Below are positions 1-11,210 of a stretch of 64,000 nucleotides of DNA, one piece after another. The notes beneath the pieces are model-generated. The model was not told where the DNA came from. It saw nothing but the letters and a program-made list of their open reading frames with translations, and made no database searches. The number at the start of each line of letters is the position of its first letter. Position 1 is the stretch's first letter. The position numbers were made by a program, and so were the translations under genes. This DNA is from Variovorax atrisoli 110B (GTDB lineage: Bacteria > Pseudomonadota > Gammaproteobacteria > Burkholderiales > Burkholderiaceae_C), in contig NZ_KB907453.1 in the NCBI RefSeq assembly GCF_000382045.1, positions 1-64,000 of the forward strand, given 5' to 3'.

Positions 1-1
1 C

Positions 2-661
2 GTGGCGCTGGGCTCGGGCTCGGTGGCGTCCACCGCGGCGGGCATGGCCGGCTACGTGCCGGGCGGCGCGACGGCGCAGCAGGAGGCCGCGATCAGGGCC
101 ACCACCAGCACGCAGGCCGCGGTGTCGGTGGGCGATGCGGCCAACGGCCAGTACCGCCAGATCACCGGCGTGGCGGCGGGCACGGCCGACAGCGACGCGA
201 CCAACGTGGCCCAGCTGAAGGCGGCCTCGGCGGCAGCGAAGGCCAGCAGCGTGCAGTACGCGACCAACCCGGACGGCTCGGTCAACTACAACCAGATCAC
301 GCTGGGCGGCGGCCAGGCGCCGGGCGGCACGCGCATCAGCAACGTGGCGCCAGGCATCCTTCCGGGCGACGCGGTCAACGTGCAGCAGCTCAACCAGGTG
401 CAGGGCCAGCTCGGCGACGTGGCGCGCATCGCCTACTCGGGCACGGCCATGGCGTTCGCGATGTCGGGCACCTACCTGCCGACGCTGTACCCGGGCGAGA
501 AGACGGTGGGCGTTGGACTGGGCAGCTACAAGGGCTACAGCGCGGTGGCGCTGACCTTCAAGGCGCTGTCCGACGACGGCAAGATGTCGTGGGGCGCGGG
601 CCTGACGACCACCGGCAAGGAGTGGGGCATCAACGCCGGCATCGGCTGGAAGTGGAAATAA
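2..661 (+). CDS. Trimeric autotransporter adhesin (YadA-like), C-terminal part
   Basis: This is the 3' end of a gene that begins before the window; 219 residues are visible with no start. Neck-type motifs of trimeric autotransporters recur: 'TDSDATNVAQL'-like at about residues 60-72 and 'GDAVNVQQL' at about 122-130. The last ~80 residues look like the YadA membrane anchor, a helix followed by four amphipathic strands that trimerise into a 12-stranded outer-membrane barrel. The Ala/Gly-rich upstream part fits a stalk. The protein ends in Trp-Lys-Trp-Lys, so the final residue is Lys, not the usual aromatic outer-membrane signature. A stem-loop follows the stop. Role inferred from family: surface attachment or aggregation. 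The next genes are DUF2827 paralogues that may act on it. Confidence 0.9.
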   Translation: MALGSGSVASTAAGMAGYVPGGATAQQEAAIRATTSTQAAVSVGDAANGQYRQITGVAAGTADSDATNVAQLKAASAAAKASSVQYATNPDGSVNYNQITLGGGQAPGGTRISNVAPGILPGDAVNVQQLNQVQGQLGDVARIAYSGTAMAFAMSGTYLPTLYPGEKTVGVGLGSYKGYSAVALTFKALSDDGKMSWGAGLTTTGKEWGINAGIGWKWK

Positions 662-698
662 GCCACTGAAAGGCCGCCGAACCGGCCCTCGGCCGGGC

Positions 699-736
699 GG
701 CTCCCGCGCTTCGCGGCGTGGGAGCCGTTCCTTTTG
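699..736 (+). terminator. Stem-loop terminator after the adhesin gene
   Basis: An inverted repeat GGCTCCC/GGGAGCC (699-705 and 720-726) with a GC-rich loop is followed by TTCCTTTT. It lies 38 bases after the adhesin stop and 16 bases before the next start, so it may separate the adhesin from the DUF2827 genes or only attenuate read-through. Confidence 0.55.
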
Positions 737-752
737 GTACACACTCCGCCTC

Positions 753-1904
753 ATGCGCATCGGCATTTCAGTCCTTACCCATGCGGGGCAGAACATCTGG
801 GAGAACGGAATGGGGCAGAACGTCCTGTTCCTGGCCCGGCTGCTGCAACGCATCGGCTTCGTCGAGTCCGTGACCCTCATCGACGCGGGTGACCAGCAGG
901 CCATGCCGCCGCAGGTCGACATGGCCGCCATGGGCCTGGGCTTCGGCCGCGCCCGCGAGCTCACCGGCGCGCTCGACGTGGTCATCGAGATGGCCGGCGC
1001 GCTCGACGTCCAGTGGCTCTCCTACTTCCGCGCGTGCGGCGGCCGCGTGGTGTTCCATTGCGTGGGCCAGCCCTTCGCGGCGCTGGCCGAGCCCATCGTG
1101 TTCACCGACAAGGGCCACTTCAGCAGGCCCGACCGCTGCGACGAGGTGTGGCTGCTGCCCAAGGACGCGGCGTTCGCGCCCATGATGCGCACCATCCACC
1201 GCTGCCCGGTGCACGAGGTGCCGTACCTCTGGTCGCCGCAGTTCCTGGCCCAGCGCGTCGCCGAGGTCGAGGCGGCGGGCTACCCCTTCGGCTACAGGCC
1301 GCGCACCGCTGAACAGCCGGGCTTCCGCGTGGCGATCTTCGAGCCCAACATCTCGGTGGTGAAGACCTGCAGCGTGCCGATGCTGATCTGCGATGGAGCG
1401 TACCGCTCCGACCCTTCCACGGTGGCCTCGATGCAGGTGCTCAACACCCTGCACCTGAAGGATCACCCGACCATGCTCTACCTGGCGAATTCGCTCGATC
1501 TCGTGCGCCAGCACAAGGCGACCTTCCACGGCCGCAACGACTTCGCGGGCTTCATGGTGCAGTTTGCCGACGCGGTGGTCTCGCACCAGTGGCAGAACGA
1601 CCAGAACTACGGCTATCTCGACGCGCTCTACGGCAACTACCCGCTGGTGCACAACTCGCCCTGGCTGCGCGACGCCGGCTACTACTACCCCGACTTCGAC
1701 ATTGCCGCCGGCGCGGAGCAGCTGCGCGAGGCCGTGCGATCGCACGACCGGCAGCTCGACGACTATCGCGCCCGCGCGCAGCGCGTGTTCCAGTCGGTCG
1801 ATCCCTTCAGCCCCGCGAACATCGAGGGCTACGCGCAGCGGCTGCTGCACCTGGTGGGCGGCAACGCCGACTTCCGCGCCGATGCCGCGAGGGCTGCCGC
1901 ATGA
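753..1904 (+). CDS. DUF2827 family protein, copy 1 (possible glycosyltransferase)
   Basis: A 383-residue cytosolic protein without signal peptide. It opens with 'MRIGISVLTHAGQNIWENG', which I recognise as DUF2827, a family of unknown function seen in Burkholderiales. The C-terminal third contains 'LYGNYPLVHNS' and 'GYYYPDFD' followed by an acidic/aliphatic helix. This resembles the donor-binding half of GT-B glycosyltransferases, with a 'G.P..HN' turn and a Tyr-rich loop before the last helices; the enzymatic role is my inference. Its stop overlaps the start of a paralogue by 4 bp (ATGA), and it follows a trimeric autotransporter gene, so a role in modifying the adhesin is plausible but unproven. 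An alternative is a structural or chaperone role in adhesin biogenesis. Confidence 0.75.
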   Translation: MRIGISVLTHAGQNIWENGMGQNVLFLARLLQRIGFVESVTLIDAGDQQAMPPQVDMAAMGLGFGRARELTGALDVVIEMAGALDVQWLSYFRACGGRVVFHCVGQPFAALAEPIVFTDKGHFSRPDRCDEVWLLPKDAAFAPMMRTIHRCPVHEVPYLWSPQFLAQRVAEVEAAGYPFGYRPRTAEQPGFRVAIFEPNISVVKTCSVPMLICDGAYRSDPSTVASMQVLNTLHLKDHPTMLYLANSLDLVRQHKATFHGRNDFAGFMVQFADAVVSHQWQNDQNYGYLDALYGNYPLVHNSPWLRDAGYYYPDFDIAAGAEQLREAVRSHDRQLDDYRARAQRVFQSVDPFSPANIEGYAQRLLHLVGGNADFRADAARAAA

Positions 1905-3025
1905 TGCCGGCCAAGCTCAGGGTCGGCGTCTCCATCTTCATCCGCAAGGGCGAACAGAGCCTGTGGGAGAACGGCGTCTACCAGAACTGCCTGTTCCTCG
2001 TGATGCTGCTGCTGCGCTCGCCGCGCGTGGAGAGCGCGGTGCTGGTGGCCGGCGGCGGCGACGGCGGCCCGGCGGACGCCACCAGCTTCCTCGCCGATTC
2101 GCCGGTGCCCATCATCGACATGGCCACCGCGGGCCAGCAGCTCGACCTCATGATCGAGATGAGCGCCCAGCTCGCCATGCCGTGGTCGGTGGCCTTCCGG
2201 GAGCGCGGCGGCAGGATCGTCTCGATGCGCGTGGGCAACGACTACGTGATCGACATCGAGCGCATGATCTTCGACAAGCCGCACGGCCTGCTGATCTCCG
2301 GCGCGCCCTACGACGAGGTCTGGACGATTCCCGAGTACGAGGTGTCGTGCAAGCCCTATTTCGAGAGCACCTTCCGCGCGCCGGTGCGCCTCATGCCGCA
2401 CCTGTGGAGCCCGATGGTGCTGGAGCGCGCCATGGCCCGCGCACCGCAGAGTCCACCTTTCGCCTACGAGCCCGGCCGCAGGCAGTGGCGCGTGGCCATC
2501 TTCGAGCCCAACATCTGCATGGTAAAGACCAGCTTCATCCCGATGCTCGGCTGCGAGGCCGCGCACCGCGCGCAGCCCAGGCTCATCGAGAAGATGTGGG
2601 TCTACAACAGCTTCCACCTGAAGGACAAGCCGCTCTTCATCGGCTTCGCGCAGAGCCTGGACATCGTGCAGCACGGCCTGGCCACCTTCGAGGGACGCTT
2701 TCCGATGTTCCAGGTGATGCCCGGCAAGATCGACGCCGTGTTCGCGCACCACTGGGAGAACGCGCAGAACTATCTCTATTACGAGGCGCTGTACGGCGGC
2801 TATCCGCTGATCCACAACTCGCACCTCATCGGAGACTGCGGCTACCGCTACCACGGCTTCGACTGCGAGGAGGGCGGACTCGCGCTGCGGCGCGCCTTCG
2901 CCGAGCACGACGCCGACCTGCCTGCCTACCGCGAGCGCGCGCGCCGCTTCATCGCGACCCTCGACCCCGAGGGCGAGGAGAACGTGCGCGTCTACACCGC
3001 CGCCATCGAGAACCTTTACGCATGA
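1901..3025 (+). CDS. DUF2827 family protein, copy 2
   Basis: A 374-residue paralogue of the preceding gene, colinear from 'RVGVSIFIRKGEQSLWENG' to 'LYGGYPLIHNS', 'GYRYHGFD' and the C-terminal helix. The start at 1901 overlaps the upstream stop by ATGA; a second Met follows immediately at 1904. Shared blocks include 'VAIFEPNI' followed by 'VKT' and 'HLKD'. These are probably the conserved core of the family. The two copies have diverged considerably, so they are not a recent duplication and may differ in substrate. No signal peptide or membrane segment is visible. Function unknown; a GT-B-like glycosyltransferase is my inference. Confidence 0.75.
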   Translation: MMPAKLRVGVSIFIRKGEQSLWENGVYQNCLFLVMLLLRSPRVESAVLVAGGGDGGPADATSFLADSPVPIIDMATAGQQLDLMIEMSAQLAMPWSVAFRERGGRIVSMRVGNDYVIDIERMIFDKPHGLLISGAPYDEVWTIPEYEVSCKPYFESTFRAPVRLMPHLWSPMVLERAMARAPQSPPFAYEPGRRQWRVAIFEPNICMVKTSFIPMLGCEAAHRAQPRLIEKMWVYNSFHLKDKPLFIGFAQSLDIVQHGLATFEGRFPMFQVMPGKIDAVFAHHWENAQNYLYYEALYGGYPLIHNSHLIGDCGYRYHGFDCEEGGLALRRAFAEHDADLPAYRERARRFIATLDPEGEENVRVYTAAIENLYA

Positions 3026-3633
3026 GGACCGGGATGAAGCCGACCCCACGATTCCCCCGCCTGCTCATCGCCGCCCTGGCATGGGCCGCCGCCAGCGTCG
3101 CGTTCGCCCAGGGCGTGCTGGCGCCGCAGGCGCCGCCCGCCGCGCCGCAGGACACGCTCACGCGCGCCGCCGCCAGCGTGGGCGTCAAGCGCTGCCTGCC
3201 GGCGATCACGCGGCTGTCCACGCTCACCGTGCAGGGCAGCCGCAGCCACGACGTGCTGCTCGACTGGGACCGCAAGCGTCCCGACGCCGGCCCGATGTTC
3301 TCGCTGATCGGCATGGAGTTTCCGAACGCGGGTGTGGCGGCGTCGATCACCGCGATTCCCGACGAAAGCGGTGCCTGCACCGTGTCGGCCGAGCGCATCT
3401 CGGTGGCGCCCTTCACCTGCGCAAGCGTCGGCCAGCAGGAACTGGCCAGCTACAAGATGACGCGGCTGCTGCCCAACTATGCCGTCTACACCGACGAGAA
3501 GGAGCCGACCTCGTCGGTCTCGCTGATCGATTCGCCGCCGGGCTGCCTGATCATCCGGCGCTACGTGGAATACGGCTGGCGCGATCCGGCGGCCGTGCCT
3601 GCCGCGGCGCCACAGCCTGCCCGGAAGAAGTAG
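3022..3633 (+). CDS. Small secreted protein of unknown function
   Basis: 203 residues starting with a Sec signal peptide: basic 'MKPTPRFPR', a hydrophobic stretch 'LLIAALAWAAASVAFAQ', cleavage likely after Ala-Phe-Ala. The mature part is about 170 residues with five cysteines and ends in a Pro/Ala/Lys tail. I recognise no family. The start at 3022 overlaps the DUF2827 stop by ATGA; Met at 3034 is an equally good start and gives a more typical signal peptide. Translational coupling to the DUF2827 pair suggests a periplasmic or surface partner in the same process as the adhesin. Confidence 0.7.
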   Translation: MRTGMKPTPRFPRLLIAALAWAAASVAFAQGVLAPQAPPAAPQDTLTRAAASVGVKRCLPAITRLSTLTVQGSRSHDVLLDWDRKRPDAGPMFSLIGMEFPNAGVAASITAIPDESGACTVSAERISVAPFTCASVGQQELASYKMTRLLPNYAVYTDEKEPTSSVSLIDSPPGCLIIRRYVEYGWRDPAAVPAAAPQPARKK

Positions 3634-3810
3634 GACGGCAGTACACACCTGCAAGCCAGGAGGCGCCCGTCTCCGACAAGCGGGGAGGCCCTTGGCCGTC
3701 CCCGGGCAAGGGCCGCAGGTTCGAAGAATGGTGCATGTCCGCGCCAATGCTGGATTTGCTGGATTGGATGAGTCGTGAATCCGCCGCGGACGCAAGGAAG
3801 GACACGCACC

Positions 3811-6081
3811 ATGCCTCTGGCTTCATTCATCGGCCGCCGGGCCATGCAAGCTTTCTCGAAGGCGCTGCCGCCGCTGGGCGACACCGAGCGCGCGGCGCTG
3901 GAGGCCGGCACCGTCGGCTTCGAGGGACGGCTGTTCGCGGGACACCCTGACTTCGACGCGCTCGCAGCCATGGGCCCTAATCGCCTGAGCGAGCGCGAGC
4001 AGGCCTTTCTCGACAACGAGGTCCGCGAGTTGTGCCGCATGCTCGACGACCACGCCATCGACCAGGCCCGCGACCTGCCGCCCGAGGTATGGCACTACCT
4101 GCGCGAGAAGCGCTTCTTCGGGATGATCATTCCCGAGGAGTTCGGCGGCCTCGGCTTCGGCCACCACGCGCATGCCACGGTGGTGGCGCGCATCGCCACT
4201 GTCAACGTGGCCACCGCCGTCACGGTCATGGTTCCCAACTCGCTGGGGCCGGCCGAGCTGCTGCTGCGCTACGGCACCAATACCCAGAAGGCCCACTACC
4301 TGCCGCGCCTGGCCGACGGCCGCGAGCTGCCGTGCTTCGGCCTGACGTCGCCCTACGCGGGCTCCGATGCGGCCTCGATCCCCGACCGTGGCTTGCTGGT
4401 GGAGCGCGAAGTCGACGGGCACAGGGTGCGCGGCTTCCTGGTCGACTTCGACAAGCGCTACATCACGCTCGCGCCGGTCGCCACCGTGGTCGGGCTGGCC
4501 TTCCATGCCGTCGATGAAAGCCGGCCCGAAGGCGAGCGCGAACTGGGCATCACCTGTGCGCTGATCCCGGTGCCGCAGGCCGGCATGGAGATCGGCCGCC
4601 GCCACCGGCCGATGGACAGCGCCTTCATGAACGGACCGATCCACGGCCGCCAGGTGTTCGTGCCGATGGACTGGATCATCGGCGGCGAGCAGCAGGTCGG
4701 GCAGGGCTGGCGCATGCTGATGGAATGCCTGGCCGCGGGCCGCGCGATATCGCTGCCGGCGCTGGGCTCGGCGATGCAGCAGACCGCGCTGTACGTGGCC
4801 AATGGCTACGGCCAGATCCGCGAGCAGTTCGGCATGCCCGTGGGCAGGTTCCACGCGGTCGCGGGGCTGGTCGCGCAGATGTCGGCCGAGCTGTACGCGA
4901 GCGACGCGGCGCGGCGCTTCACGGCGGCCGCGCTCGACAAGGGCGAGCGGCCCAGCGTGGCGAGCGCCATCCTCAAGGTGCAGTTGACCGAGGCAGGGCG
5001 GCGCGCGGTGAACCACGGCATGGACATCCTCGGCGGCAAGGGCATCATCTCGGGTCCCTCCAATCTGCTGGGCGTGGCCTACAGGCAGGCGCCGATCGCG
5101 ATCACCGTGGAGGGCGCCAACATCCTGACGCGCGCGCTGATCGTGTTCGGGCAGGGCGCGGTGCGATGCCATCCGCACGTGCTCGACGAGATGGCGGCCG
5201 TGCAGGCAGGGGACGAGACCGCGCTCGGCGAGGCGCTGATGGCGCACGGCAGGCACGTCGCGGTGAACCTGTGGCGCAGCCTGTTCGGCGCGCCGCTGGT
5301 CGGCTCGCCGCCCGACGATCTGGCGCACGAGGCGCGGCTCATCGCGCGCATGAGCGCCAAGTACGCGCTCACGGCCGACCTTGCGATGGGCCTGCTGGGC
5401 GGCAAGCTCAAGCGCATGGAGCTGCTCTCGGCGCGACTGGGCGACGTGCTCGCGCACCTGTACCTGGCGAGCGCCTGCGTGTGGCGCTATGGCGTGGAGC
5501 AGGCGCCGGAGATGCTGCCCTTCGCCAGGGCCGCGATCAGGCTGCAGATCGACGAGGCAGGCAGCATCCTGCGCGATCTGTATGCCAACCTTCCAACGCG
5601 AGGGCGCCGCCTGATCGGCGCGATGGTGCTGCGCCGCACCGCTCACCTGGCACCGCTGCGCGACGTGCAGCTGCTCGAGCTTGCCGAACTGCTGCGCAAG
5701 GACCCGCGCATCGTCGAGCGCCTGGCGCCCGACCTGAGCGAGCCCGCCGCGGGCGGCCTGCGCGACCTGATGCAGGCGATGGAACTGGGCGCGAAGCTCG
5801 GCGACGGCACCGCGGCGCTCAACAAGGTGCTGCGCCGCACGAACTCGCTCGAAGAGGCAGCGCGCTCTTCACCCGACCCCGAACTGGCGCTGGCCTACCT
5901 GAAGGCGGCAGACAAGGTCATCCAGGTGGACGACTTCGAAGGCCCGCCGCGCGACGGGGAGGGCAGGGCGGACTTCAGCGAGCCGGCTGCTGCTGTTGCT
6001 GTGCCGCCAGCGCCGCCAGTGCGGCCGCCGTCTGTTCGTCCGCCGGAAAGAACGATTCGACCGCGAGTTCCTGCAGCGTAA
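3811..6081 (+). CDS. fadE: FadE-like acyl-CoA dehydrogenase
   Basis: 756 residues, in the size range of the large FadE class rather than the ~380-residue ordinary acyl-CoA dehydrogenases. It would catalyse the first, FAD-dependent step of beta-oxidation (acyl-CoA to trans-2-enoyl-CoA). Family blocks: 'FFGMIIPEEFGGLGF' (about 105-119), 'CFGLTSPYAGSD' (about 180-190), 'GRAISLPALG', and 'MDILGGKGIISGPSN' (about 408-422). The C-terminal ~280 residues match the FadE-type C-terminal extension (DUF1974). I chose ATG 3811 because AAGGAAG lies ~10 bases upstream; an in-frame GTG at 3775 is possible. The last ~30 residues are Pro/Arg-rich and overlap the convergent regulator gene by 107 bp. Confidence 0.85.
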   Translation: MPLASFIGRRAMQAFSKALPPLGDTERAALEAGTVGFEGRLFAGHPDFDALAAMGPNRLSEREQAFLDNEVRELCRMLDDHAIDQARDLPPEVWHYLREKRFFGMIIPEEFGGLGFGHHAHATVVARIATVNVATAVTVMVPNSLGPAELLLRYGTNTQKAHYLPRLADGRELPCFGLTSPYAGSDAASIPDRGLLVEREVDGHRVRGFLVDFDKRYITLAPVATVVGLAFHAVDESRPEGERELGITCALIPVPQAGMEIGRRHRPMDSAFMNGPIHGRQVFVPMDWIIGGEQQVGQGWRMLMECLAAGRAISLPALGSAMQQTALYVANGYGQIREQFGMPVGRFHAVAGLVAQMSAELYASDAARRFTAAALDKGERPSVASAILKVQLTEAGRRAVNHGMDILGGKGIISGPSNLLGVAYRQAPIAITVEGANILTRALIVFGQGAVRCHPHVLDEMAAVQAGDETALGEALMAHGRHVAVNLWRSLFGAPLVGSPPDDLAHEARLIARMSAKYALTADLAMGLLGGKLKRMELLSARLGDVLAHLYLASACVWRYGVEQAPEMLPFARAAIRLQIDEAGSILRDLYANLPTRGRRLIGAMVLRRTAHLAPLRDVQLLELAELLRKDPRIVERLAPDLSEPAAGGLRDLMQAMELGAKLGDGTAALNKVLRRTNSLEEAARSSPDPELALAYLKAADKVIQVDDFEGPPRDGEGRADFSEPAAAVAVPPAPPVRPPSVRPPERTIRPRVPAA

Positions 6082-6832
6082 CGTCCACCGGCGTGCCGAA
6101 GATCGTGGTGGTGCTGATGAAGCTCAGCACGCCGCTGGGCATCACCACCTGGAAGGGCACGGCCACCGCCGACAGCGCGGTGTCGATGACGGGCGCGTCG
6201 TGGCTCACGGAAGGCGCCGGATAGGCCTCCAGCTCGTCGTGCAGTGACTGCAGCTCGGGGTCGCCCGTGGCGGCGATCTGCTGCTGCAGCCGCTCGAGCA
6301 GGTGCACGCGCCACTGCGCCAGGTTGGCGATGCGCGGCGCTACGCCTTCGGGGTGCAGGCTCAGGCGCAGCACGTTGATCGGTGGCTTCAGCAGCTCGGG
6401 GGATGCGCCTTCCATCAGCAGCGGCACCAGCGCGTTGTGCGCCACCAGGTTCCAGTGGCGGTCGACGGCAAGTGCCGGAAAGGGCTCGTGGCCCTTCAGG
6501 ACCATCTCGATGGCGCGGCGCGCGGAAGCCATCGCTGGGTCGTCGAGCGAGCGCTGCCTGTACATCGGCGCGAAGCCGGCGGCCACCAGCAGCGCGTTGC
6601 GCTCGCGCAGCGGAACTTCCAGCCGCTCGGCCAGGCGCAGCACCATCTCCCGGCTGGGGGCAGCGCGGCCGGTTTCCACATAGCTCAGGTGGCGGGTCGA
6701 GACCTCGGCTTCCTGCGCGAGGTCGAGCTGGCTCAGGCGGCGATGGGTGCGCCAATGCCGAAGGTGCGCGCCGAACGGATCGCGCGCGCCGGGCTGGCCG
6801 GCCTTGTTCGTGTGGGAGCGGGTGGTGTTCAT
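5975..6832 (-). CDS. XRE-family regulator with MmyB-like ligand-binding domain
   Basis: 285 residues. The N-terminal helix-turn-helix (about 20-80) carries 'LSQLDLAQEAEVSTRHLSYVE', typical of the MmyB-like XRE subgroup. The C-terminal ~170 residues ('GHEPFPALAVDRHWNLVAHN' onward) match the MmyB-like regulator ligand-binding domain (PAS-like). Such proteins usually regulate a divergent neighbour, here the small membrane protein starting at 6967 across 134 bp. The tail is Ala/Gln-rich with a run of Gln, and the 3' end overlaps the end of the acyl-CoA dehydrogenase gene tail to tail by 107 bp. Ligand unknown. Confidence 0.85.
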   Translation of the reverse strand: MNTTRSHTNKAGQPGARDPFGAHLRHWRTHRRLSQLDLAQEAEVSTRHLSYVETGRAAPSREMVLRLAERLEVPLRERNALLVAAGFAPMYRQRSLDDPAMASARRAIEMVLKGHEPFPALAVDRHWNLVAHNALVPLLMEGASPELLKPPINVLRLSLHPEGVAPRIANLAQWRVHLLERLQQQIAATGDPELQSLHDELEAYPAPSVSHDAPVIDTALSAVAVPFQVVMPSGVLSFISTTTIFGTPVDVTLQELAVESFFPADEQTAAALAALAAQQQQQPAR

Positions 6833-6966
6833 GGGCCTGCATTCTGGCGCGGCGGTGGAGCGGCGCCATGACCTCCCAGGTCATCGACCCGATGCGCGCG
6901 GCCCGGAATCATCGACCCCAACGCGGCAGGACCGGCTTGCAGCGTAACCACCCAAGGAGAGATTCC

Positions 6967-7380
6967 ATGTCCGTCTTCACATCCCCCCGCTTCCTGCCCA
7001 ACGTGATGTGGGCCGACGCCGCCTCCTGCACCGCCACCGGCGCACTGCAGCTGGCCTTCACCGACGCGCTGGCTCGCCTGACCGGGCTGCCGGCACCGCT
7101 ACTCATGGGCACGGGCGTGTTCCTCCTGGCCTACGCGGCCGCCGCGGCCTTCATGGCGAGCCGCAGCACGCCGCCGCGCACGCTGATCGGGCTCGTTGTG
7201 GTCGGCAACTTCGGCTGGGCCGTGGCCTGCGTCGCGCTGCTGGTGAGCGGCATGTTCCCGGTCACGGCGGTTGGCGTGGCCTGGGTGGTGGCGCAGGCCG
7301 TGTGCGTGATCGTGCTGGCCGAGCTGCAGTGGACCGGACTGCGCCGCAGCCGTGGCGGCGCGAACATGGCCCTGGCCTGA
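6967..7380 (+). CDS. Small integral membrane protein, divergent from XRE regulator
   Basis: 137 residues with four predicted membrane segments (around residues 15-35, 45-65, 75-95 and 100-120) and no charged catalytic motif. A clear ribosome site AAGGAGA sits 8 bases before ATG 6967. I do not recognise a named function; it resembles small four-helix membrane proteins often paired with MmyB-like XRE regulators. The divergent regulator at 6832 is the likely controller. A short hairpin AAGGCT/AGCCTT follows the stop at 7381-7397. Confidence 0.7.
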   Translation: MSVFTSPRFLPNVMWADAASCTATGALQLAFTDALARLTGLPAPLLMGTGVFLLAYAAAAAFMASRSTPPRTLIGLVVVGNFGWAVACVALLVSGMFPVTAVGVAWVVAQAVCVIVLAELQWTGLRRSRGGANMALA

Positions 7381-7403
7381 AAGGCTCACGGAGCCTTGTT
7401 CGA

Positions 7404-7500
7404 GAAACACCGAGGATCCGGCTCTGCCGGTCCTCGGCCGTTGTCCCGGATCAGGGGCGGGTGAAGCGACACGAAGTGCGCGCAGCCTGGGGGCGAGTCA
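7404..7500 (-). repeat. Dispersed intergenic stem-loop element, copy 1 (minus orientation)
   Basis: Member of a ~97-bp family with five copies in this window. Read on the minus strand it runs: polyC-AGG, CGCGCACTTCGTGTCG, a C-run/G-run region, then an AGGACCGGCAGAGCCGGATCCT stem and GGTGTT. It is the most diverged copy, because the central CCCCC/GGGGG hairpin is degraded to CCCCTGATCCGGG. It is also the only copy not directly downstream of a gene in the family orientation: it lies 3' of the membrane-protein gene but points away from acnA. Confidence 0.85.
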
Positions 7501-7576
7501 AGTTTCCCGACTAAGCCTGTTGACATTGATCCCCGCTATCCTTGAGAGGCTTCCACGAACAAACAGGAGTCTCTCT

Positions 7577-10444
<2,868 letters not shown>

Positions 10445-10562
10445 ACCCAGCCGAGCCAGGCGGCGGAAACCGGCCCGGCTCGACTTGCTGCCGGCGGCGT
10501 CGAGCCGCCGCGCGAGGCGGTCGAGTACGGGGCTGGTCTTCTCGCCAGCGCTCCTTCCTCCC

Positions 10563-11024
10563 ATGCTTCGCATCGGCCTGATCTCCGACACCCACGGACT
10601 GCTGCGGCCCGAGGCGCTCGCCTTCCTGGAGGGCAGCGATTTCATCGTCCACGGCGGCGACATCGGCAACGCCGCCATCCTCGAGACGCTGGCGCGCATC
10701 GCGCCGTTGACGGTCGTGCGGGGCAACAACGACCGCGAAGCCTGGGCCGATCGCATCGCGGAAACCGAACTGGTGAAGTTCGGCGGCGTGCGCGTCTACG
10801 CCATCCACGACCTCGCGCAGATCGACATCGACCCGCGCGCGGACGGCGTGCGCGTGGTGGTCTCGGGCCATTCGCACAAGCCGAAAGTGGAGGAGCGCGA
10901 CGGCGTGCTCTACGTCAACCCAGGCAGCGCGGGACCGCGGCGCTTCAGGCTGCCGATCTCCGTGGCGGAGTTGCGCATCGATGGCGGCGCGGTCAGCGCC
11001 CACGTCGTCGAACTGGCTTCCTGA
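10563..11024 (+). CDS. YfcE/MJ0936-type metallophosphoesterase
   Basis: 153 residues with the compact calcineurin-like fold. Metal-binding motifs in order: 'SDTHG' (about residues 8-12), 'GGDI' (about 31-34), 'GNND' (about 54-57) and 'SGHSHKP' (about 105-111), then 'NPGSAGPRR', which is characteristic of the YfcE/MJ0936 group. Likely a cytosolic Mn-dependent phosphodiesterase; the natural substrate of this group is generally unknown. The nearest Met at 10563 gives the expected N-terminus 'MLRIGLISDTHG'. Confidence 0.88.
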   Translation: MLRIGLISDTHGLLRPEALAFLEGSDFIVHGGDIGNAAILETLARIAPLTVVRGNNDREAWADRIAETELVKFGGVRVYAIHDLAQIDIDPRADGVRVVVSGHSHKPKVEERDGVLYVNPGSAGPRRFRLPISVAELRIDGGAVSAHVVELAS

Positions 11025-11043
11025 GCATCCGCCCCGACGCGGG

Positions 11044-11093
11044 GCAATCATTACCATTCGGCAAGAAAAGCCCACAGATGAGAATGTTTCTTA
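11044..11093 (+). promoter_or_regulatory. Candidate Fur-binding region upstream of efeUOB
   Basis: The AT-rich stretch between the phosphodiesterase gene and efeU contains TGAGAATGTTTCTTA (11079-11093), matching about 11 of 14 informative positions of the 7-1-7 Fur motif (TGATAAT-N-ATTATCA). A second AT-rich block, AATCATTACCATT, starts near 11046. Iron repression of the following Efe operon is expected from the family; the sites are inferred by eye. Confidence 0.45.
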
Positions 11094-11210
11094 TTTGATG
11101 CGCTATGCTCGGACGCTCCTCCGTGGAGCCAGAAGCAAAGGCAAACGCAGACTCGCGCGCTGACCCATGCCGGCTCCGGAGAGCTTCAACCGCCTCCATT
11201 TCCGAAGCCG

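Noticed and set aside
3634..3810. Short open frame in the gap before the fadE-like gene, with a tandem TGCTGGATT
   Set aside because: No start with a ribosome site and no protein resemblance; probably promoter DNA.
3823..5646. Long open frames antisense to the fadE-like gene, acnA (7511-10171) and the sigma/peptidase region (31630-35022)
   Set aside because: They are His/Arg/Gly-rich with no family motifs and mirror clear genes on the other strand; this is the usual effect of high third-position GC.
7520..7540. TTGACA ... TATCCT as the acnA promoter
   Set aside because: The spacer is only 11 bases, too short for a sigma-70 promoter.
11097..11210. Small coding frames between the phosphodiesterase gene and efeU
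   Set aside because: Arg-rich shadows without ribosome sites; the region looks regulatory.
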